NCBI GenBank assembly: GCA_032260385.1 | Contig: JAVVEL010000005.1 | Span: 62,001-126,000 of the forward strand | Direction of reading: 5' to 3' | Length of the DNA stretch: 64,000 nt | Source: UBA9300 sp032260385 | GTDB lineage: Bacteria; Bacteroidota; Bacteroidia; Bacteroidales; VadinHA17 | Shown: piece after piece, positions 61,690 through 64,000 of the stretch | Numbering within the stretch: position 1 is the first letter of the stretch | How the letters are laid out: each line of letters begins with the position of its first letter | The notes under the pieces: generated by a model | What the model saw: only the letters and a program-made list of their open reading frames with translations | What the model was told of the DNA's origin: nothing | Database searches by the model: none | Translations under genes and position numbers: made by a program

Positions 61690-63474
61690 TCAGTGGTACA
61701 TCCCCTTCTGCTGTTTATACAAGATACTGTAGGTACCCCCTGCCTTAATCAGCTCACTGTGCGATCCTGCTTCAATCATCCTGCCCTTATCAATCACAAT
61801 GATCCTGTCTGCTATGCTCACGTTGGCCAGCCTGTGACTGATAAGCAGGCATGTGCGGCCGGCGGCCAGCTCGTTGAAGCGGGTAAATATCTCGTATTCA
61901 GAAGCGGCATCCAGGGCACTTGACGGCTCATCCAGTATGAGTATCCCGGAATCCCTGTAGAGTGCCCTTGCCAGGGCCATCTTCTGCCATTCACCCCAGC
62001 TCAGTTCCCTGCTGTCGTCAAACATTCTGCCTATTACCGTATCGTAGCCCCCGGGCAGGTCTTTCAGCAGGTCATGTATACCTGCTTTTTTGGCCGAATC
62101 AGTCATCCGTGCCGTATCCGTCGCCCCGCTTATGTCACCCGCCCTTATATTATCGGCAGCACTGAGATTATAAAGCATAAAATCCTGGAAGACCACGGAG
62201 AAGAGCCTGCGGTATTTCAGCGGATCAATATTTCTTATATCCTTGCCGTCAATTAATATTTTCCCCGCCTGGGGATCATAAAGCCTGCACAGCAGCCTCA
62301 CCAGTGTTGTTTTCCCGGCACCGTTGGCGCCCACCAGGGCCACTGTCTCCCCCTTTTCAATCTTAAAGTCAATGCCTTTCAGCACGTCACTGCCTGACGA
62401 AGGGTATCTGAAATAAAGGTTTTCAATCCTTATATTGCTTCGGAGACTGCTTACATCAACCACCGGTGGCATAACTACTATCTTTTCCCTGAGGTTAAGA
62501 AATTCGAACACATCGCTTATAAAGAGGCTGTCCTCGTATAGGCCTGCCGTGGCACCCAGTATTTGTTTTATGTAAGTCATGCCCATCCTGAAGGCCAGAA
62601 GGAACATTGCAAGGTCGCCCAGCCCGATATCCGAGCTTAGGGTCTCCATTACAATGTAATACAGTGTAATCAGTACGGCTGCTGCCTTGAAGATCCCTGA
62701 AACCAGCTCGATAAGCGATCGTTTTCTTATGATGCTTATCTCCTCTTTTTTTTGCAGTTCAAAATTCTTACGGAAGAGGCCGGAGAAATAAGTCCCCAGG
62801 CCAAAGAGCCTCAGCTCCCGCGAAGGCCTGTCACCAGTGAGCAGCCAGTTGAAATAGGCAGCCTTGCGGCCCACCGGTGTGAGCTCCCTGCGAAAATTGT
62901 ACAGCACATCGGCATAATAAATCCTCAGCCATATGCCCGGCAGGTTTGCAACCACCAGTATCACCACCAGCCACCAGTTCAGCGTCGCCAGCAAGCCCGC
63001 CATCAGTACTACAGAGATGCCCGACCTCAGTATGGATACTATATTGTTTACTATTGACCCCGGCCGGTATGGAGCTTCACGCGAGGCCCGGGAGAGGTGG
63101 TCATAATAATCAGGGTCCTCAAAGTGCTGCAGGTCAAGCGAAACCGACTTGTCATGAATCAGACCGTACATATACGACTCAAGGAAGTAAGCCTGTTTTT
63201 TGCGCACCAGGTTTCCAATTGACTGTGCAGCCTCATCAAGGAAATAAATTATGGCTATGGCCAGTATCATCAGCAGCACCATCCTGGTATTGGTGGCATT
63301 CACATCACCTGCAGCCACCGTAACGGCATCAATAAGCTTTTTGATATACCATAAAAGGGCAAGGGGCAGGAAGCTGCTTACCAGTGAGATAATAATATTC
63401 GCAGTCGCCCAGCCCGGGGCTGAACGCCTGACAAGCTGCAAAGATTTCCCGAAAAGCTCAAGCCTGGATTTCAT
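61690..63474 (-). CDS. ABC exporter (fused permease-ATPase)
   Basis: A 594-residue type IV ABC exporter half-transporter: six membrane helices in about 1-330 and an ATPase in the C-terminal 240 residues. Walker A is GANGAGKTT, Walker B is ILILDEPSSALD, and the switch His is in LISHRLANV. The signature reads LSWGEWQKMALARAL rather than LSGGQ, a variant I recall from some peptide or lipid exporters. The ATG at 63474 gives a normal N-terminus; the longer open frame adds a basic, GC-rich tract with no family pattern. Substrate unknown. Confidence 0.85.
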   Translation of the reverse strand: MKSRLELFGKSLQLVRRSAPGWATANIIISLVSSFLPLALLWYIKKLIDAVTVAAGDVNATNTRMVLLMILAIAIIYFLDEAAQSIGNLVRKKQAYFLESYMYGLIHDKSVSLDLQHFEDPDYYDHLSRASREAPYRPGSIVNNIVSILRSGISVVLMAGLLATLNWWLVVILVVANLPGIWLRIYYADVLYNFRRELTPVGRKAAYFNWLLTGDRPSRELRLFGLGTYFSGLFRKNFELQKKEEISIIRKRSLIELVSGIFKAAAVLITLYYIVMETLSSDIGLGDLAMFLLAFRMGMTYIKQILGATAGLYEDSLFISDVFEFLNLREKIVVMPPVVDVSSLRSNIRIENLYFRYPSSGSDVLKGIDFKIEKGETVALVGANGAGKTTLVRLLCRLYDPQAGKILIDGKDIRNIDPLKYRRLFSVVFQDFMLYNLSAADNIRAGDISGATDTARMTDSAKKAGIHDLLKDLPGGYDTVIGRMFDDSRELSWGEWQKMALARALYRDSGILILDEPSSALDAASEYEIFTRFNELAAGRTCLLISHRLANVSIADRIIVIDKGRMIEAGSHSELIKAGGTYSILYKQQKGMYH

Positions 63475-63571
63475 ATGCTGAATATACAAAATATTCCTTA
63501 CCAAATTGAATGCCTGAGCAGAGGAACCTGAGTTTGCTGAAAGCAAGTGAGGATGACGAGCCTGATGAGCG

Positions 63572-63639
63572 CCCGCGGCACGCTTCCGGAGAACAGCGCC
63601 GCGGGGCTTAACCCGCGAGCGGCCGGTGATTCCGGCCGC
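63572..63639. other. GC-rich cluster of overlapping hairpins
   Basis: GCCGCGGG (63598-63605) can pair with CCCGCGGC (63572-63579) or, through CGCGGG, with CCCGCG (63612-63617). A separate perfect stem, GCGGCCGG-TGATT-CCGGCCGC (63619-63639), follows. The local GC content is far above that of the window. The block sits between the divergent ABC exporter and rnr, upstream of the rnr promoter box. Confidence 0.55.
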
Positions 63640-63675
63640 CTGGAGACACTGTCCTGTCAATCATCAAATAAGTAG

Positions 63676-63683
63676 TATCTTTG
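63676..63683 (+). promoter_or_regulatory. -7 promoter box for rnr
   Basis: TATCTTTG lies 15 bases before the rnr ATG; a TTG -33 box at 19-21 bp is not present. Confidence 0.5.
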
Positions 63684-63698
63684 TGCAAAATTTATTAT

Positions 63699-64000
63699 AT
63701 GTCAAAAAAGAAAAAGCCGGCAAAAATTATGAAGCAGCTTGCCGGGCAGGTAAAACAGGTGTTCCAGGGTGAACCCCGGAAAATATTCAACTACAAACAG
63801 GTTGCGGCCCTACTAAACATCACCGATCCCGACCAACGCAGGATGGTGTCAAACGTCATCCACGACCTAAAAAGCAAGGGCTATATTGAAGAAGTAAACA
63901 AGGGACGCTACCGTGCAAGGCAGGCAGGCGCCTATATTACAGGTACGGTAGACATGACACGCATGGGCTATGGCTTTATAACCGGTGCCGATATGGAAGA
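63699..64000 (+). CDS. rnr: Ribonuclease R, N-terminal fragment
   Basis: The frame opens at ATG 63699 and runs off the window after 100 codons with no stop. The basic start MSKKKKPAKIMKQLAGQVKQ is followed by a winged-helix region (IFNYKQVAALLNITDPDQRRM, shortened here to NYKQVAALLNI) and then a cold-shock-like strand (GAYITGTVDMTRMGYGFI), the order of RNase R. It is a 3' to 5' exoribonuclease active on structured RNA. The catalytic RNB domain lies beyond the window. Confidence 0.85.
   Translation, partial: MSKKKKPAKIMKQLAGQVKQVFQGEPRKIFNYKQVAALLNITDPDQRRMVSNVIHDLKSKGYIEEVNKGRYRARQAGAYITGTVDMTRMGYGFITGADME

Noticed and set aside
61690..63660. Longer ABC exporter starting at 63660
   Set aside because: The extra 62 residues are translated from the GC-rich hairpin block and have no signal, membrane or family character; ATG 63474 gives the normal start.
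1..64000. CRISPR array, prophage, insertion sequence, tRNA or rRNA genes
   Set aside because: No regularly spaced repeats, transposase, integrase, phage structural genes or tRNA-like TPsiC segments were noticed when reading both strands.

Overview
The window is a stretch of core genome from a member of the Bacteroidota, most likely class Bacteroidia. The evidence is a full type IX secretion (T9SS) core operon (porP-gldK-gldL-gldM-gldN), the T9SS accessory genes porW/sprE, porX and gldH, and families largely confined to this phylum (DUF4270, DUF4296, DUF4834, DUF5723, short GT5 'glycogen synthase', CCDC81-like HU/SPOR protein). Many genes are preceded by the Bacteroidota sigma-ABfr -7 box TAnnTTTG. 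Base composition is moderate and even, and I see no tRNA, rRNA, prophage, insertion sequence, CRISPR array or recognisable defence island. The exciting signals are therefore in gene context, degenerate active sites and small intergenic structures.

Layout. 1-3.2 kb: end of a RicT-like gene, gldH, trmB, an alkyltransferase-like protein, then the Fe-S carriers mrp and a NifU-C protein. 3.3-9.4 kb: porW, porX, tsaE, alanine dehydrogenase. 9.4-13.6 kb: LD-carboxypeptidase (with a tandemly duplicated promoter/start region), metG, and a SPOR envelope protein. 13.7-19.9 kb: four genes matching the WbpE-WbpD-WbpB-WbpA route to a UDP-2,3-diacetamido-glucuronic acid, followed by galE (with a 44-bp repeat array in its leader) and rfbB. 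19.9-25.8 kb: a DUF4270 lipoprotein and a truncated GT5 protein diverging from panC-panD-membrane protein-radA. 25.8-31.8 kb: PBP1A, topA and an arginase-fold protein without its metal ligands. 32-37.8 kb: the T9SS core operon with a clear terminator. 37.8-46.5 kb: manC, an MlaE-MlaF pair, and a four-gene minus-strand envelope operon that is largely uncharacterised. 46.6-49.2 kb: lipoprotein cyanophycinase, a 557-bp convergent gap with several hairpins, trpS. 49.3-53.7 kb: rbfA, a methyltransferase, a LolC/E-like permease, a DUF4296 lipoprotein and an amidohydrolase in a tight operon. 53.7-64 kb: a half-site hemerythrin, a glycosyltransferase, asnS-rpoN-PAP2-like, a universal stress protein, a sodium/solute symporter, an ABC exporter and the start of rnr.

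How it fits together. The dominant theme is the cell envelope. PorX (regulator), PorW, PorP and GldKLMN are regulatory and structural parts of T9SS. In Porphyromonas gingivalis, T9SS cargo is attached to A-LPS through a diamino-glucuronic-type sugar made by Wbp enzymes, so the wbp genes here may supply the cargo anchor; this link is inference. PBP1A, LD-carboxypeptidase and the SPOR protein act on peptidoglycan, and MlaEF, ManC, GalE, RfbB and the LolC/E-like permease act on lipids and surface glycans.

Limits: all calls come from reading translated sequence and motifs by eye. No database search, alignment, structure prediction or folding program was run, and start codons were chosen by motif position, promoter position and A-rich or Shine-Dalgarno context.
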